A stretch of DNA of 64,000 nt from Paenibacillus phyllosphaerae (GTDB lineage: Bacteria > Bacillota > Bacilli > Paenibacillales > Paenibacillaceae): NCBI RefSeq assembly GCF_014192105.1, contig NZ_JACHXK010000002.1, positions 245,380 through 309,379 on the forward strand, read 5' to 3'. The notes beneath the pieces were generated by a model. That model saw only the letters and a program-made list of their open reading frames with translations, was not told the DNA's origin and did no database searches. Position 1 is the stretch's first letter; each line of letters opens with the position of its first letter. The translations under genes and the position numbers were made by a program. Positions 9,409 through 19,678 of the stretch are shown here, one piece after another.

Positions 9409-10158
9409 ATGCAGTACCGTGTCGAAGGCCTGGTCATTCGGAGTACGGATTATGGGGAAGGCAACAAGATCGTCACCTTGCTGACGAATACGCATGGCAA
9501 GGTAGGCATTATCATTCGCGGAGCAAAAAAAGCGAAGAGCAGGCATGGCTCTCTGGCACAGCTCTTCACGCATGGCGAATTTATTTATTTCCGTAATACC
9601 GGGCTGGGCACGCTGACGCATGGTGAGATTATTGAATCTCACCATGTTTTACGTGAGGGGCTGGAGCTGGCCGCCTATGCTTCCTATGCTGCGGAGCTTA
9701 CGGATCGCGCGCTGCAGGAAGATGAGGCGACCGCGTACATATTCGAGCAGCTCAAAGGTTTTTTCACCGCATTGGAAGAGGGCAAGGATCCTGAAGTGAC
9801 GACGTATATCTATGAGCTTAAGATGCTTCAGGCAGCCGGCTATGCGCCGGATTTCGATACCTGCATGTCATGCGGGAATGTCGTGGGATCGATGGTGTTA
9901 AGCGCCCGCGGCGGCGGCGTGCTCTGCAGCAGATGCAGCTATCGTGATCCGCAAGCATTAGCGCTTAGCGATGGCGCGCTTAAGTTGCTTCGCGTGTTCC
10001 GGCAGATGGATCTCAGGCGATTAGGACAGATCCAGGTGAAGCCGGAGACGAAGAAATTGCTCAAGCAGGGCATGCGTCAATTGATGGATCAGCATATCGG
10101 ACTGCAGCTCAAGTCGCGCGCCTTCCTGGATCAGTTGGACAAATATAATCTGGAATGA
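9409..10158 (+). CDS. recO: DNA repair protein RecO
   Basis: Recombination mediator that with RecR loads RecA on single-stranded DNA coated by SSB. The N-terminal OB fold (about 1-80, YRVEGLVIRSTDYGEGNKIV) is followed by a helical region and a zinc-binding module with C152-x2-C155 and C173-x2-C176. Length 249 is typical. It ends the era-yqzL-recO group; the next gene has its own promoter and leader. Confidence 0.96.
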   Translation: MQYRVEGLVIRSTDYGEGNKIVTLLTNTHGKVGIIIRGAKKAKSRHGSLAQLFTHGEFIYFRNTGLGTLTHGEIIESHHVLREGLELAAYASYAAELTDRALQEDEATAYIFEQLKGFFTALEEGKDPEVTTYIYELKMLQAAGYAPDFDTCMSCGNVVGSMVLSARGGGVLCSRCSYRDPQALALSDGALKLLRVFRQMDLRRLGQIQVKPETKKLLKQGMRQLMDQHIGLQLKSRAFLDQLDKYNLE

Positions 10159-10176
10159 CGAAAGCCAGGCAGCAAG

Positions 10177-10205
10177 TTGACAGCTATGCCCAACATTGCT
10201 ATGAT
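10177..10205 (+). promoter_or_regulatory. Sigma-A promoter of the glyQS T-box operon
   Basis: TTGACA (10177-10182), a 17-base spacer and TATGAT (10200-10205). Transcription should begin near 10212, just before the T-box leader. Confidence 0.75.
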
Positions 10206-10211
10206 AAACAA

Positions 10212-10442
10212 TTATGAATACGGACAATGATAGAGAAAGTAATTAATCGCATCGCAGTCGAAGCGAGCCGGGGACAGTGAGAGCCCGGACCGATGGATTA
10301 ATGAAGGGCACTCTGGAGTTCGAGTTACGATTGAAAGCGGGTTTTCTTTTCCACGAGAAGACCAAGTAGGGTGGAACCGCGGGAGATATGCTCTCGTCCC
10401 TATGTCTGATTCTGTACAGGCATAGGGGCGGGAGCTTTTTTG
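10212..10442 (+). promoter_or_regulatory. Glycine T-box riboswitch (leader of glyQS)
   Basis: Leader RNA that senses uncharged tRNA-Gly and controls termination before glyQ. In Stem I, AGTA (about 10229-10232) and GAA (10303-10305) form the loop E motif, and the specifier codon GGC is at 10307-10309 followed by A. The T-box sequence GGGTGGAACCGCG lies at 10370-10382; its TGGA (10372-10375) complements a tRNA 3' end with U73, as expected for tRNA-Gly. The terminator helix GCTCTCGTCCCTATG (10390-10404) with CATAGGGGCGGGAGC (10421-10435) and a T run (10436-10441) competes with the antiterminator. Confidence 0.95.
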
Positions 10443-10532
10443 CATGCTGTCCGTATGCCTCAATTGAAACGGGAGTAATCCGTCCCGTAAACAAATTCAC
10501 GAAAATGTCCGTAAAGGAGAGTCGAGCAGCAC

Positions 10533-11420
10533 ATGAATTTTCAGAACATGATATTAACCCTGCAGCAGTTCTGGGCCGAGCAAAACTGTATTCTCGTTCA
10601 GCCCTATGACACGGAGAAGGGTGCGGGTACGATGAACCCGATGACCTTCCTGCGTACCATTGGACCCGAGCCATGGAATGTCGCGTATGTTGAACCGTCC
10701 CGCCGTCCGGCGGATGGCCGTTATGGCGAGAATCCGAACCGACTGTATCAGCACCATCAGTTCCAGGTTATCCTCAAGCCGTCCCCGGACAACATTCAAG
10801 AGCTCTACTTGGAGAGCTTGAAGCGTCTTGGCGTCGATCCTCTTCACCACGATATCCGGTTCGTCGAAGATAACTGGGAATCCCCGACGCTAGGCGCATG
10901 GGGCCTTGGCTGGGAAGTATGGCTTGACGGCATGGAGATCACGCAGTTCACGTATTTCCAACAGGTCGGCGGTATTGACGCGAACCCGGTTGCCGTGGAA
11001 ATTACATATGGTATGGAGCGGCTGGCTTCCTACATTCAAGACAAAGAAAACGTATTCGACCTTGAATGGGTAGACGGCGTAACCTATGGCGACGTATTCT
11101 TGCAGCCGGAGTATGAGCATTCGAAGTATACGTTCGAGGTATCGGATGCTGCGATGCTGTTCCAGCTGTTCAGCATGTACGAAGAAGAAGCGAAGAAAAC
11201 GATGGAGCAGAAACTGGTGTTCCCTGCGTATGACTACGTACTCAAGTGCTCGCATACGTTCAACCTGCTTGACGCCCGCGGCGCGATCAGCGTTACGGAG
11301 CGGACAGGCTATATTACCCGCGTGCGCAATCTGGCGCGCGCATGTGCAGCGACCTACCTGGAAGAGCGCGAGCGTCTTGGCTTCCCGCTGCTGAAGAAAG
11401 GAGAGAACGCGAATGGCTAA
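10533..11420 (+). CDS. glyQ: Glycine-tRNA ligase alpha subunit
   Basis: Catalytic alpha subunit of the alpha2-beta2 glycyl-tRNA synthetase, which activates glycine and charges tRNA-Gly in the cytoplasm. The sequence starts [17 protein letters not shown] and carries the conserved [18 protein letters not shown] and [20 protein letters not shown] blocks; 295 residues is the standard length. The beta subunit gene overlaps it by eight bases, which should keep the subunits in step. Expression is set by the T-box upstream. Confidence 0.97.
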   Translation: MNFQNMILTLQQFWAEQNCILVQPYDTEKGAGTMNPMTFLRTIGPEPWNVAYVEPSRRPADGRYGENPNRLYQHHQFQVILKPSPDNIQELYLESLKRLGVDPLHHDIRFVEDNWESPTLGAWGLGWEVWLDGMEITQFTYFQQVGGIDANPVAVEITYGMERLASYIQDKENVFDLEWVDGVTYGDVFLQPEYEHSKYTFEVSDAAMLFQLFSMYEEEAKKTMEQKLVFPAYDYVLKCSHTFNLLDARGAISVTERTGYITRVRNLARACAATYLEERERLGFPLLKKGENANG

Positions 11421-13494
11421 GGATCTGCTGCTAGAGATTGGCCTGGAGGAAGTGCCATCCCGTTTCGTACGGGGCGCAATGAATCAGTTGAAGGAAAAAA
11501 TGGTGAAGTGGCTCGAGGCGTCAAGAATCTCGCACGGCGAGGTTAAAGCCTACGCCACGCCTCGTCGTCTTGCTGTCCTTGTCACTAATGTAGAAGAGAA
11601 GCAAGCGGACGTGAACGAGGAAGTCAAAGGTCCATCGCGCAAGATTGCGCTGGATGCTGAAGGAAACTGGAGCAAGGCGGCGCTTGGATTCGCACGCAGT
11701 CAAGGCGTGGAGCCGGAGGCGTTCTTCTTCAAGGAGCTTGGCGGCGTGGAATACATCTATGCGAACAAGAGCAGCGTTGGTGCGGTCACTGCGGACGTGC
11801 TTCCGGAAGGCTTGCCTTCGCTCATCACATCGATGTCGTTCCCTAAAAATATGCGTTGGGGCGCCTACGATTTGAAGTTCGTCCGTCCGATTAAATGGAT
11901 GGTGGCCCTGTTCGGCAACGACGTGATTCCTTTCGAGATTACAGGCGTACAGACCGGTAACGTTACGCGCGGACACCGTTTCCTAGGAACGGATACGACG
12001 GTGGCCGAGCCAAACCAGTATGTGCAGAAGCTTCGCGAAGAACATGTCCTTGTGGACGTGACTGAGCGTGAACAGCTCATTCTGGAGCAGATCAACGGAC
12101 TTGCTGCCGACAAGGGCTGGCATATCGGGATCAAGGACGATCTTCTTGAGGAAGTCCTGTTCCTGGTCGAATATCCGAACGTTCTCTCCGGTACGTTTGA
12201 CGCTTCCTTCTTGAACATCCCGCAGGACGTGCTGATTACTTCCATGCGCGAGCATCAACGCTACTTCCCGGTGCTTGACGGCAACGGCAAGCTGCTCCCT
12301 TATTTCGTCACCGTTCGCAACGGCGACCGGACGTCGATCGAGCGGGTAGCCAAGGGTAATGAGAAGGTACTGCGCGCTCGTCTATCGGATGCGAAGTTCT
12401 TCTATCAAGAGGATCAGAAGCTGCCCATCGCGGATGCGCTCGCGAAGTTGGAGACCATCGTCTACCATGAGGAACTTGGCTCGGTGGCAGATAAAGTCCG
12501 CCGCATTCAAGTGACGGCCAGCAAGCTCGCCGCTGCGCTTAACGCGGACAATCGTGTGCTGGATGACATTAACCGTACCGCTGCTATCTGCAAATTCGAC
12601 CTCGTTACGCAAATGGTCTACGAGTTCCCGGAACTGCAAGGCGTGATGGGCGAAGATTACGCGCGCAAGGCAGGCGAACGCGAGGAAGTTGCCGTCGCCA
12701 TTAACGAACACTACCAGCCGCGCTTTGCAGGCGATCGCGCGCCGGCGTCGCTTGTCGGTGCCGTCGTTAGTATCGCGGACAAAATCGATACCATTGTCGG
12801 CTGTTTCTCGATCGGCATTATTCCGACAGGTTCGCAGGATCCGTATGCACTGCGCCGTCAGGCAGCGGGCATCGTTCAGATCGTGCTGGCGCATAACTTG
12901 AAGCTGCCGCTCGACGTGCTGTTCGATTTGGCGCTCGACGTTCACGCGGCTCGTCAGCTGAAACGCGATACAGCCGAGATTCGCAAGGAGCTATTCGATT
13001 TCTTCGGCCTGCGCGTGAAAAACGTTCTGTCTGAGCAAGGTATTCGATATGATGTAGTCGATGCCGTCATGGCGCCTGGATTTAGCGATCTTCGCCAAAC
13101 GGTTGAGCGTGCGGCGGCGGTGACAGCGGCGGCAGCCGGCGAACGTCAAGCGGAATTCAAGCTAGTGGTTGACGCGCTGACCCGGGTGTCCAACTTGGCA
13201 GCTAAAGCGACAACGAATCAGGTGAATCCGGATCTGTTCGCCGATGATGCGGAGAATGCGCTCTATGCGGCATGGCAGTCGGTCAGCTCGCAAGTAGCCC
13301 AAGCGCTCGAATCCGGCGATGCAGCGTACGCGATCTCGCATCTTGCGAGTTTGAAATCCGCGATTAACGGTTATTTCGACCGTGTAATGGTAATGGCTGA
13401 AGATGAGGCGATTCGCGCGAACCGTCTGGCTACGCTGGCCGTTATTGCCGAGCAAGCTTCCAAAGTCGCGGATTTATCCAAATTGGTCTGGTAG
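11413..13494 (+). CDS. glyS: Glycine-tRNA ligase beta subunit
   Basis: The 693-residue beta subunit, which binds tRNA-Gly and is needed for activity. The N-terminus [17 protein letters not shown], the central [11 protein letters not shown] block, the HD-like region, and the C-terminal anticodon-binding DALR-type helices (after about residue 570) are all recognisable. It overlaps glyQ by eight bases and is followed 11 bp later by ppsR. B. subtilis has the regulator ccpN between glyS and yqfL; it is absent here. Confidence 0.97.
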   Translation: MAKDLLLEIGLEEVPSRFVRGAMNQLKEKMVKWLEASRISHGEVKAYATPRRLAVLVTNVEEKQADVNEEVKGPSRKIALDAEGNWSKAALGFARSQGVEPEAFFFKELGGVEYIYANKSSVGAVTADVLPEGLPSLITSMSFPKNMRWGAYDLKFVRPIKWMVALFGNDVIPFEITGVQTGNVTRGHRFLGTDTTVAEPNQYVQKLREEHVLVDVTEREQLILEQINGLAADKGWHIGIKDDLLEEVLFLVEYPNVLSGTFDASFLNIPQDVLITSMREHQRYFPVLDGNGKLLPYFVTVRNGDRTSIERVAKGNEKVLRARLSDAKFFYQEDQKLPIADALAKLETIVYHEELGSVADKVRRIQVTASKLAAALNADNRVLDDINRTAAICKFDLVTQMVYEFPELQGVMGEDYARKAGEREEVAVAINEHYQPRFAGDRAPASLVGAVVSIADKIDTIVGCFSIGIIPTGSQDPYALRRQAAGIVQIVLAHNLKLPLDVLFDLALDVHAARQLKRDTAEIRKELFDFFGLRVKNVLSEQGIRYDVVDAVMAPGFSDLRQTVERAAAVTAAAAGERQAEFKLVVDALTRVSNLAAKATTNQVNPDLFADDAENALYAAWQSVSSQVAQALESGDAAYAISHLASLKSAINGYFDRVMVMAEDEAIRANRLATLAVIAEQASKVADLSKLVW

Positions 13495-13505
13495 GAGGAA
13501 TTGCC

Positions 13506-14327
13506 ATGGCAGCGAGTACGCAGCCTGAAGTGATCATCTATGTCGTTTCGGATTCCGCCGGAGATACCGGCGAGCTCGTCGTACGTGCAGCCGTTGCCCA
13601 GTTTCATCCGATCTTCGCCGATATCCGCAGAGCGCCCTTCGTCCAGGACGAAGCGGCGGCTGCGCGTATCGTCGAATTGGCGAAGGAAGCGGGGGCCATT
13701 ATCCTATACACGCTTGTCCTCCCTCATCTTCGTGATCACCTGAACAATCTGGCGCGGGAGCAAGGGGTCATCGCGATCGATCTGCTCGGTTCGCTCGTCG
13801 CGAGCCTCGAGGAGAAGACCGGGCGCAAATCCCGGCAAGAGCCAGGCCTCAATCATGTGCTGGACGAGGATTATTTCCGTAAGGTAGATGCGGTCGAGTT
13901 CGCCGTTAAGTACGATGACATGCGCGATACGACGGGGATTACGAAGGCGGATATCGTGCTGGTCGGAGTCTCGCGGACATCCAAGACGCCGCTGTCGATG
14001 TATTTGGCCCATAAGAAATTCAAGGTGGCCAACGTGCCGCTCATGCCGGAGCTGACACCGCCTGAGGAATTGTTCAAGATTCCGAAGGAGAAAGTAATCG
14101 GACTCACGATCGGCGTTCACTACTTGAATATCATCCGGAAGGAACGGTTGAAGGCATTAGGGCTGCCCGATAGCGCAGCCTATGCGACGACCGCTCGAAT
14201 CGAACGTGAGCTTGAGCATGCCAATGCGATCATGAAGCGTTTGAATTGTGTCGTTATTGATGTGTCTCACCGCGCGGTGGAAGAGACGGCGAGCTTGATT
14301 ATGGAGTATGTGACGAAAAAGGAATAG
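13506..14327 (+). CDS. ppsR: Pyruvate, phosphate dikinase regulatory protein (PPDK kinase/phosphorylase)
   Basis: Member of the DUF299/PpsR family (B. subtilis YqfL), bifunctional enzymes that inactivate pyruvate phosphate dikinase or PEP synthetase by ADP-dependent phosphorylation and reactivate it by phosphorolysis. Evidence: the P-loop-like GVSRTSKTPLSMYLA at about residues 154-168, the N-terminal VVSDSAGDTGE block and 273-residue length. No dikinase gene is in the window, so the target is inferred from the family. It is the last gene before a terminator. Confidence 0.92.
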   Translation: MAASTQPEVIIYVVSDSAGDTGELVVRAAVAQFHPIFADIRRAPFVQDEAAAARIVELAKEAGAIILYTLVLPHLRDHLNNLAREQGVIAIDLLGSLVASLEEKTGRKSRQEPGLNHVLDEDYFRKVDAVEFAVKYDDMRDTTGITKADIVLVGVSRTSKTPLSMYLAHKKFKVANVPLMPELTPPEELFKIPKEKVIGLTIGVHYLNIIRKERLKALGLPDSAAYATTARIERELEHANAIMKRLNCVVIDVSHRAVEETASLIMEYVTKKE

Positions 14328-14364
14328 CTGATCGTTTGATTGCGAAACAGCAAAGAAAAAGTTT

Positions 14365-14394
14365 CTGCTTAGCACTTGACAAGCAGGATTTTTT
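14365..14394 (+). terminator. Terminator after ppsR
   Basis: CTGCTT (14365-14370) and AAGCAG (14381-14386) form a six-pair stem with a ten-base loop, followed by GATTTTTT. Short but placed just after the glyQS-ppsR unit. Confidence 0.6.
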
Positions 14395-14440
14395 CGTTCT
14401 TTGCCGTATATAATAGTACGGTACTTTACCAGAAAATGCG

Positions 14441-14923
14441 GTGAACGTAAGAGTGGATAAGGCAAAACCCCGAATTGTCGTTGATGCCGATGCTTGTCCG
14501 GTCAAGAGGGAAATCATCGAGACGGCTCATTTATTCCAGACCGCGGTTCTTATGGTAGCTTCGTATGATCATCGGATTACGCCTGAGCCGGGTATAGAGG
14601 TGGTGCAGGTTGATCGCAGCGATCAATCTGTGGATCTCTATATCGCGAATCATATTCGATCCGGCGATATTGTCATCACACAGGATTTTGGGCTGGCTAC
14701 CGTATCGCTTGCCAAAGGAGCCATTACGTTATCCCCAAGAGGCCAAGAGTACGATGATGGCAATATCGATTTTCTGATGGAGCGGCGCCATGAACTCGCC
14801 AAACAACGCCGAAGCGGGGGAAGAACGAAAGGTCCAAAAGCGATGACAGCCGACGACCGTCTCCGTTTTCAGCAAAAGCTGACAAAAGTTTTAAGAAGTC
14901 GGCAGGAGAATGGTGAACCATAG
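14441..14923 (+). CDS. yqxD: YaiI/YqxD family protein (DUF188)
   Basis: Cytoplasmic protein of about 160 residues of the YaiI/YqxD family, function unknown but with a PIN-like nuclease fold pattern. The hallmark IVVDADACPVKREI is at about residues 12-25, and the acidic residues of ITQDFGLA and the basic GGRTKGPKAMTADDR near the end are conserved. The start is uncertain: GTG at 14441 or GTG at 14453, neither with a strong ribosome binding site. TATAAT at 14409-14414 may be the -10 of its promoter. In B. subtilis yqxD also precedes dnaG and sigA. Confidence 0.88.
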   Translation: MNVRVDKAKPRIVVDADACPVKREIIETAHLFQTAVLMVASYDHRITPEPGIEVVQVDRSDQSVDLYIANHIRSGDIVITQDFGLATVSLAKGAITLSPRGQEYDDGNIDFLMERRHELAKQRRSGGRTKGPKAMTADDRLRFQQKLTKVLRSRQENGEP

Positions 14924-14963
14924 CGAATAGTATTAGGTGTTAATAGGATGAAGGTGACGTTCA

Positions 14964-16814
14964 TTGAGTTATGAGAAAATCCCGGATTCCGTCTACGCAG
15001 CGGTGCTTCGGCATTATGATATCGTTGATACGGTAGGCAAATACGTTCAGCTGTCCAAGAGCGGAAAGTATTTGAAGGGCCTATGCCCGTTTCATTCGGA
15101 GCGGACACCGTCCTTTACCGTAACGCCGGAGAAACAAATTTTTTATTGTTATGGGTGCGGAAAAACCGGAAACTCCATCAAGTTTATTGAGGAGATCGAA
15201 GAGTATTCCCACGTCGAGGCCATTCGTCATATGGTGGCCGAAGCGGGTTTAGTACTGGATTGGCAATCCCAGAACTACAAGCCAAGAACGGAAGATACGG
15301 AACGGGATAAGCTCATTGAGGCACATGAGCTTACGGCCAAATTGTATCATTATCTGCTCATGAATACGACACATGGCCAGCAGGCCTTATCGTATTTGCG
15401 TGGCAGAGGCGTGACCGACAAGCAGATCGAGCAGTTCAATATCGGCTACGCTCCGCCTGAGTGGGATACGCTCACCCGATTCCTGGAGAAGCGAGAATTC
15501 GACTTGTCCAAGATGGAGAAGGGCGGATTGTTGACGGCAAGGAACGAAGGCAACGGTTACTATGATAAATTCAGGGATCGCATCATGTTCCCGATCTGGA
15601 ACCGTGATGGCAAAGTGATCGCTTTTGCCGGCCGGTTGCTGGGCGAAGGCGTGCCGAAGTATCTGAACACGCCGGAGACGAAGCTGTTCACCAAGGGCAG
15701 AGTGCTCTATAACTTTCATGGAGCGCGGGTAGCCATGCGCAAGAGTCGGAATGTCGTCTTGTTCGAAGGCTACATGGACGTGATAAAGTCTTGGAGCGCT
15801 GGCGTGCACAACGGTATCGCTTCCATGGGAACCGCCCTAACCGACGAGCAAATTGCTCTTCTGCAGCGTAATGCCGATGATGCCATTATCTGCTATGACG
15901 GCGACAATGCCGGAATGGCCGCGGCAATGAAGACGATCCCGCTGCTAGAGAAGGCGGGGATGCGGGTGCAGGTGGCCATGCTACCGCAAGGCATGGACCC
16001 GGACGAGTACATCGAGAAGTTCGGCGCACAATCGTTTATGCGCGAAATCATCGAGCATCCGGCGTCGGCCACGAAATTTAGACTAATATATGCCAAGAAA
16101 AACCATATACTCCTAGAAGAAGAAGGACGCAAGAATTACCTGCTTGAAGCAGCAGGCATTATTGCCGCGCTCGATTCGCCTATTGAACGTGAAATCTACC
16201 TCAAAGATTTGTCCCGGGAGTTCGATATTTCCCTTGATGTACTGAAACAGGACGTCTTCGCCCACCGGGAGAAGTCGTACAAAATGAAGCCGCAAAGGGA
16301 TAATAACGATAATTGGTGGAATAATGGTAGGAATGAAAACCGTCGTATGCCGGTTACACCCGCGCCAACGTCAGCTCCGAAAGTGCTGCCTGCTTACCAG
16401 GTGGCAGAGCGAAGGTTGCTTGCGCTAATGCTGCAAGATGCGGATGTAGCGCAGACGGTGCACGACAAGCTCGGCGAGGCTTTTAACGTAGAGGATCACG
16501 CAGCGCTTGCTGCTTATTTATACGCTTATTATGCGCAAGGTCATGATCCCGATGTTAGCCGGTTTATCGCATCGCTCCAAGACGACCGTCTGGAACGGAC
16601 AGCCGCTTCGATCTTAATGACAGAGGATCAAATTCCATACGACGAGCAACTGCTGGAGGACTATGTGAGAGAAATCCGGAAAGTGCCGCTGTTTCGGGAG
16701 ATCGAACGGAAAAGAGAAGATATGGTGCGAGCAGAGCGGTCCGGCGACATCTTGTTGGCTGCAAGAATTGGAATTGAGATCAATACCCTAGAAAGACAGC
16801 TTAAGAATCGGTAG
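14964..16814 (+). CDS. dnaG: DNA primase
   Basis: Synthesises RNA primers at the replication fork. The N-terminal zinc module has C41-x2-H44 and C62-x2-C65. The TOPRIM catalytic domain follows, with the acidic residues in LFEGYMDVIKSW and ICYDGDNAGM; the C-terminal helicase-binding domain covers about 450-616. A polar, Asn-rich linker (about 435-455) joins them. TTG at 14964 has AAGGTGA six bases upstream. It is followed 33 bp later by sigA, the classic macromolecular synthesis operon order without rpsU. Confidence 0.97.
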   Translation: MSYEKIPDSVYAAVLRHYDIVDTVGKYVQLSKSGKYLKGLCPFHSERTPSFTVTPEKQIFYCYGCGKTGNSIKFIEEIEEYSHVEAIRHMVAEAGLVLDWQSQNYKPRTEDTERDKLIEAHELTAKLYHYLLMNTTHGQQALSYLRGRGVTDKQIEQFNIGYAPPEWDTLTRFLEKREFDLSKMEKGGLLTARNEGNGYYDKFRDRIMFPIWNRDGKVIAFAGRLLGEGVPKYLNTPETKLFTKGRVLYNFHGARVAMRKSRNVVLFEGYMDVIKSWSAGVHNGIASMGTALTDEQIALLQRNADDAIICYDGDNAGMAAAMKTIPLLEKAGMRVQVAMLPQGMDPDEYIEKFGAQSFMREIIEHPASATKFRLIYAKKNHILLEEEGRKNYLLEAAGIIAALDSPIEREIYLKDLSREFDISLDVLKQDVFAHREKSYKMKPQRDNNDNWWNNGRNENRRMPVTPAPTSAPKVLPAYQVAERRLLALMLQDADVAQTVHDKLGEAFNVEDHAALAAYLYAYYAQGHDPDVSRFIASLQDDRLERTAASILMTEDQIPYDEQLLEDYVREIRKVPLFREIERKREDMVRAERSGDILLAARIGIEINTLERQLKNR

Positions 16815-16847
16815 GGTGGACATTTCTAGGGGGGAGGGAGTCGTAAA

Positions 16848-17975
16848 ATGGCGAACGATCAACATACTGAATTGGATGCCGAACAAAAGCTGGATCTTGT
16901 CAAAGAACAGCTGATTGAACAAGGGAAGAAAAGATCCTCCTTGACGTACAAAGAGATTATGGAGAAGCTTTCCCCATTTGATCAGGATCCGGAGCAAATC
17001 GACGAGTTTTTCGAGCAGCTCGACGATCACGGCATTGAAGTGGTGAATGAGCGTGATGAGGATCACAACCCGATCGGGGGGGATGATCAGGATCGCGAGC
17101 ATGACGACTTCAATTTCGATGATGATTTGGCACTCCCGCCAGGCATAAAAATAAACGACCCGGTCCGGATGTATCTGAAGGAAATCGGTCGTGTACCACT
17201 TTTATCGGCTGACGATGAGGTTGAACTGGCTAAACGGATTGAACACGGGGATGAAGAAGCGAAGCGCCGTCTAGCTGAAGCGAACCTGCGTCTCGTTGTA
17301 AGTATCGCCAAGCGTTATGTTGGACGCGGAATGTTGTTCCTGGACTTGATTCAAGAGGGCAACATGGGTCTGATCAAAGCGGTAGAAAAGTTCGACCACA
17401 CCAAAGGCTATAAATTTAGTACGTATGCTACCTGGTGGATCCGTCAAGCGATTACGCGTGCGATTGCGGACCAAGCTCGGACGATTCGGATTCCAGTACA
17501 CATGGTCGAGACGATCAACAAACTGGTACGTGTCTCGAGACAGCTGCTTCAGGAGCTCGGTCGTGAGCCAAGCCCTGAGGAAATCGCGCAAGAGATGGAT
17601 TTATCGACGGAGAAAGTTCGGGAAATCATGAAAATTGCACAAGAGCCGGTATCGCTCGAGACACCGATTGGTGAAGAGGACGATTCGCACTTGGGAGATT
17701 TCATCGAAGACCAAGAGGCACTCGCGCCGGCCGACGCGGCGGCATACGAGCTTCTGAAGGAACAGCTGGAAGACGTGCTGGATACGTTGACGGAGCGCGA
17801 GGAGAATGTGCTGCGTCTGCGGTTCGGATTGGACGACGGCAGAACGCGTACGCTCGAGGAAGTGGGTAAAGTGTTCGGCGTTACTCGTGAACGGATTCGT
17901 CAGATCGAAGCCAAAGCGCTTCGTAAGCTGCGCCACCCGAGCAGAAGCAAACGTTTGAAAGATTTTCTGGAATAG
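16848..17975 (+). CDS. sigA: RNA polymerase sigma factor SigA (RpoD)
   Basis: Primary sigma factor, 375 residues as in B. subtilis SigA. Regions in order: an acidic region 1.1 (about 1-95), region 1.2 with [16 protein letters not shown], region 2 with [12 protein letters not shown], the -10 recognition helix around [18 protein letters not shown], region 3, and region 4 with the helix-turn-helix [20 protein letters not shown] (about 339-358). GGGGGGAGGGAG upstream is a strong ribosome binding site. A terminator follows. Confidence 0.98.
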   Translation: MANDQHTELDAEQKLDLVKEQLIEQGKKRSSLTYKEIMEKLSPFDQDPEQIDEFFEQLDDHGIEVVNERDEDHNPIGGDDQDREHDDFNFDDDLALPPGIKINDPVRMYLKEIGRVPLLSADDEVELAKRIEHGDEEAKRRLAEANLRLVVSIAKRYVGRGMLFLDLIQEGNMGLIKAVEKFDHTKGYKFSTYATWWIRQAITRAIADQARTIRIPVHMVETINKLVRVSRQLLQELGREPSPEEIAQEMDLSTEKVREIMKIAQEPVSLETPIGEEDDSHLGDFIEDQEALAPADAAAYELLKEQLEDVLDTLTEREENVLRLRFGLDDGRTRTLEEVGKVFGVTRERIRQIEAKALRKLRHPSRSKRLKDFLE

Positions 17976-17982
17976 ACGAGAG

Positions 17983-18017
17983 GGACCTTTCTGCATGATG
18001 CAGCGAGGTCTTTTTTC
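17983..18017 (+). terminator. Rho-independent terminator after sigA
   Basis: GACCT pairs with AGGTC, with an inner CTGCAT/ATGCAG stem, and TTTTTT follows at 18011-18016. Confidence 0.85.
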
Positions 18018-18061
18018 CATCAAAGACCTTCACACTAGCGCATCTGAAAGGATCGGCTGAT

Positions 18062-18889
18062 ATGGATCAGGAACGTCGTAAAGTCATCATCAAAGAGATT
18101 GAGCATTGGCAGCGGAGCAAATTATTGCCGGATCAGTATTGCGACTTCCTGCTGAATCTGTATCTCGACGCGGGAGAGGTACGCGAGCCGTTGCACCTGT
18201 CCGGGAAAGCGGCCAAAGCGATTAAGACCGCATCATGGCAAAGCTGGTTTCTTACATTTGGAATTTTTTCCTTGATCTGTTTCGTTGTACTTCATTTTAA
18301 CGCTTTTCACCCGCTATTGCAAATTGGGGTCACGCTCTCCGGCGTGCTCATTCTCCTGCTGATCGGGCAGCGTTATCGGTTGAAGAATGAGGCTTTGGGA
18401 CTAGGTTTGGTCGGCGTTGCGATGCTGCTGATGCTTGGGGCAGGGATGTATATGCTGCAGCTGCATGGACTAGAGGCATGGGGCTGGCAGGTTGGCTGGC
18501 TGGGTATTTGTTCCTTGTTCTGGGTGGCGTTCGGGATTACGGCGCGTATACCGGTTCTCCATTTATCTGGCTGGGTAGCGTCATTCCTCGTCTACGGTCT
18601 CTTGCTCTCCCGCAATGCGGAGTCGCCGGATTGGTATGAGGTGCAGCTCTACTGGCTGCCGGCTTCATTCGTATTTGCCTGGTGCAGCTGGTTCTTCCAT
18701 CGTTGGTCGAGACCGGTGGCCGCCGTGCTGTTCATTGCCGGTACGCTCATCTGGCTCATGCCCGAACTGTATACCGCAGTCTTCGTCGACAACCGGGATT
18801 GGTTTCAGCTTCAATTAATTGTTAAGATAGTAGCGGAAGGTTTGTTGCTGTTCTTGCTTCGAAAAAAATGGATTGCGTGGGTTGCCTAA
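18062..18889 (+). CDS. Polytopic membrane protein, DUF2157-like, function unknown
   Basis: A 275-residue protein with a soluble N-terminal helix-rich stretch (about 1-55) and about eight hydrophobic segments between residues 60 and 265. The N-terminal WQRSKLLPDQYCDFLLNLY pattern followed by an all-membrane body resembles DUF2157 proteins, whose function is unknown. The ATG at 18062 follows AAAGGA with acceptable spacing. trmK begins 3 bp after the stop, so the two are cotranscribed; no functional tie is known. Confidence 0.75.
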   Translation: MDQERRKVIIKEIEHWQRSKLLPDQYCDFLLNLYLDAGEVREPLHLSGKAAKAIKTASWQSWFLTFGIFSLICFVVLHFNAFHPLLQIGVTLSGVLILLLIGQRYRLKNEALGLGLVGVAMLLMLGAGMYMLQLHGLEAWGWQVGWLGICSLFWVAFGITARIPVLHLSGWVASFLVYGLLLSRNAESPDWYEVQLYWLPASFVFAWCSWFFHRWSRPVAAVLFIAGTLIWLMPELYTAVFVDNRDWFQLQLIVKIVAEGLLLFLLRKKWIAWVA

Positions 18890-18892
18890 ACA

Positions 18893-19678
18893 ATGATTAA
18901 GTTATCACAACGATTACAAACCATTGCAGACCGGGTAACGCCGGGTTCACGGGTCGCGGATATCGGCTCTGACCATGCGTTATTGCCGGTCTATCTTGTG
19001 CAAAGCGGCCGATCGCCAGGTGCGATCGCCGGAGAATTAAATACAGGACCCTTCCAAGCCGCCCAGAAACAGGTGGCAAGCGCAGGGCTTAAATCGGCCA
19101 TTACCGTGCGCCAAGGGAATGGACTCGCCGTACTGGAAGCCGGTGAAGCCGATACGGTTACGATTGCCGGCATGGGCGGCGTGCTGATGGCCGAGATTCT
19201 GGAGTGGGGCGCTCAGAACGGGAAGCTCAGCGATGTGAAGGAGCTTGTCCTGCAGCCGAATGTGGGTGAAGATGTCGTCCGTCAATGGTTGACTAACCAT
19301 GGTTGGCTGCTTCAGGGAGAGACTATCCTGGAGGAAGACGGCCGATTCTACGAGGTGCTTCACGCGCAGCGAACCGATGATTTCGCGAGGGCGAATGAAG
19401 CGCTGTACGACCCTGCGTTTTTAAGACGCGACGCTCAGGAAGTTGAATTGTGGCGGGGCTGGCTGTATCGCATGGGACCGTATTCGCTGCGCAGCCCGTC
19501 GCCGCTGCTCCATCGCAAATGGGCGTTCGAGCTTCAGAAGCTGGAGCGGATCACGGCCCAGGTAGCAAGCTCCGATCAGCCGGAAGCGATCGTCAAGGCA
19601 GAGGAGTTCCGCAAAGAAATACGCGAAATTCAGGAGGTGCTGGCATGTACGCCAACGGACAGACCGTCATTCAACTGA
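18893..19678 (+). CDS. trmK: tRNA (adenine(22)-N(1))-methyltransferase TrmK
   Basis: SAM-dependent enzyme that methylates N1 of A22 in tRNA, a Gram-positive-specific modification. Rossmann motif I is VADIGSDHALLPVYL (about 22-36), and the family's AGMGGVLMAEIL (about 95-106) and LVLQPNVGEDVVRQWL blocks are intact. Length 261. B. subtilis TrmK (YqfN) lies in the same place after sigA. The ribosome binding site is weak, so translation may be coupled to the upstream gene. Its last 34 bases overlap the next gene. Confidence 0.94.
   Translation: MIKLSQRLQTIADRVTPGSRVADIGSDHALLPVYLVQSGRSPGAIAGELNTGPFQAAQKQVASAGLKSAITVRQGNGLAVLEAGEADTVTIAGMGGVLMAEILEWGAQNGKLSDVKELVLQPNVGEDVVRQWLTNHGWLLQGETILEEDGRFYEVLHAQRTDDFARANEALYDPAFLRRDAQEVELWRGWLYRMGPYSLRSPSPLLHRKWAFELQKLERITAQVASSDQPEAIVKAEEFRKEIREIQEVLACTPTDRPSFN

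Noticed and set aside
14376-14414. TTGACA and TATAAT before the YaiI/YqxD gene as a single promoter
   Set aside because: The spacer is 27 bases, too long. TTGACA lies in the loop of the ppsR terminator; only the TATAAT may be a real -10.
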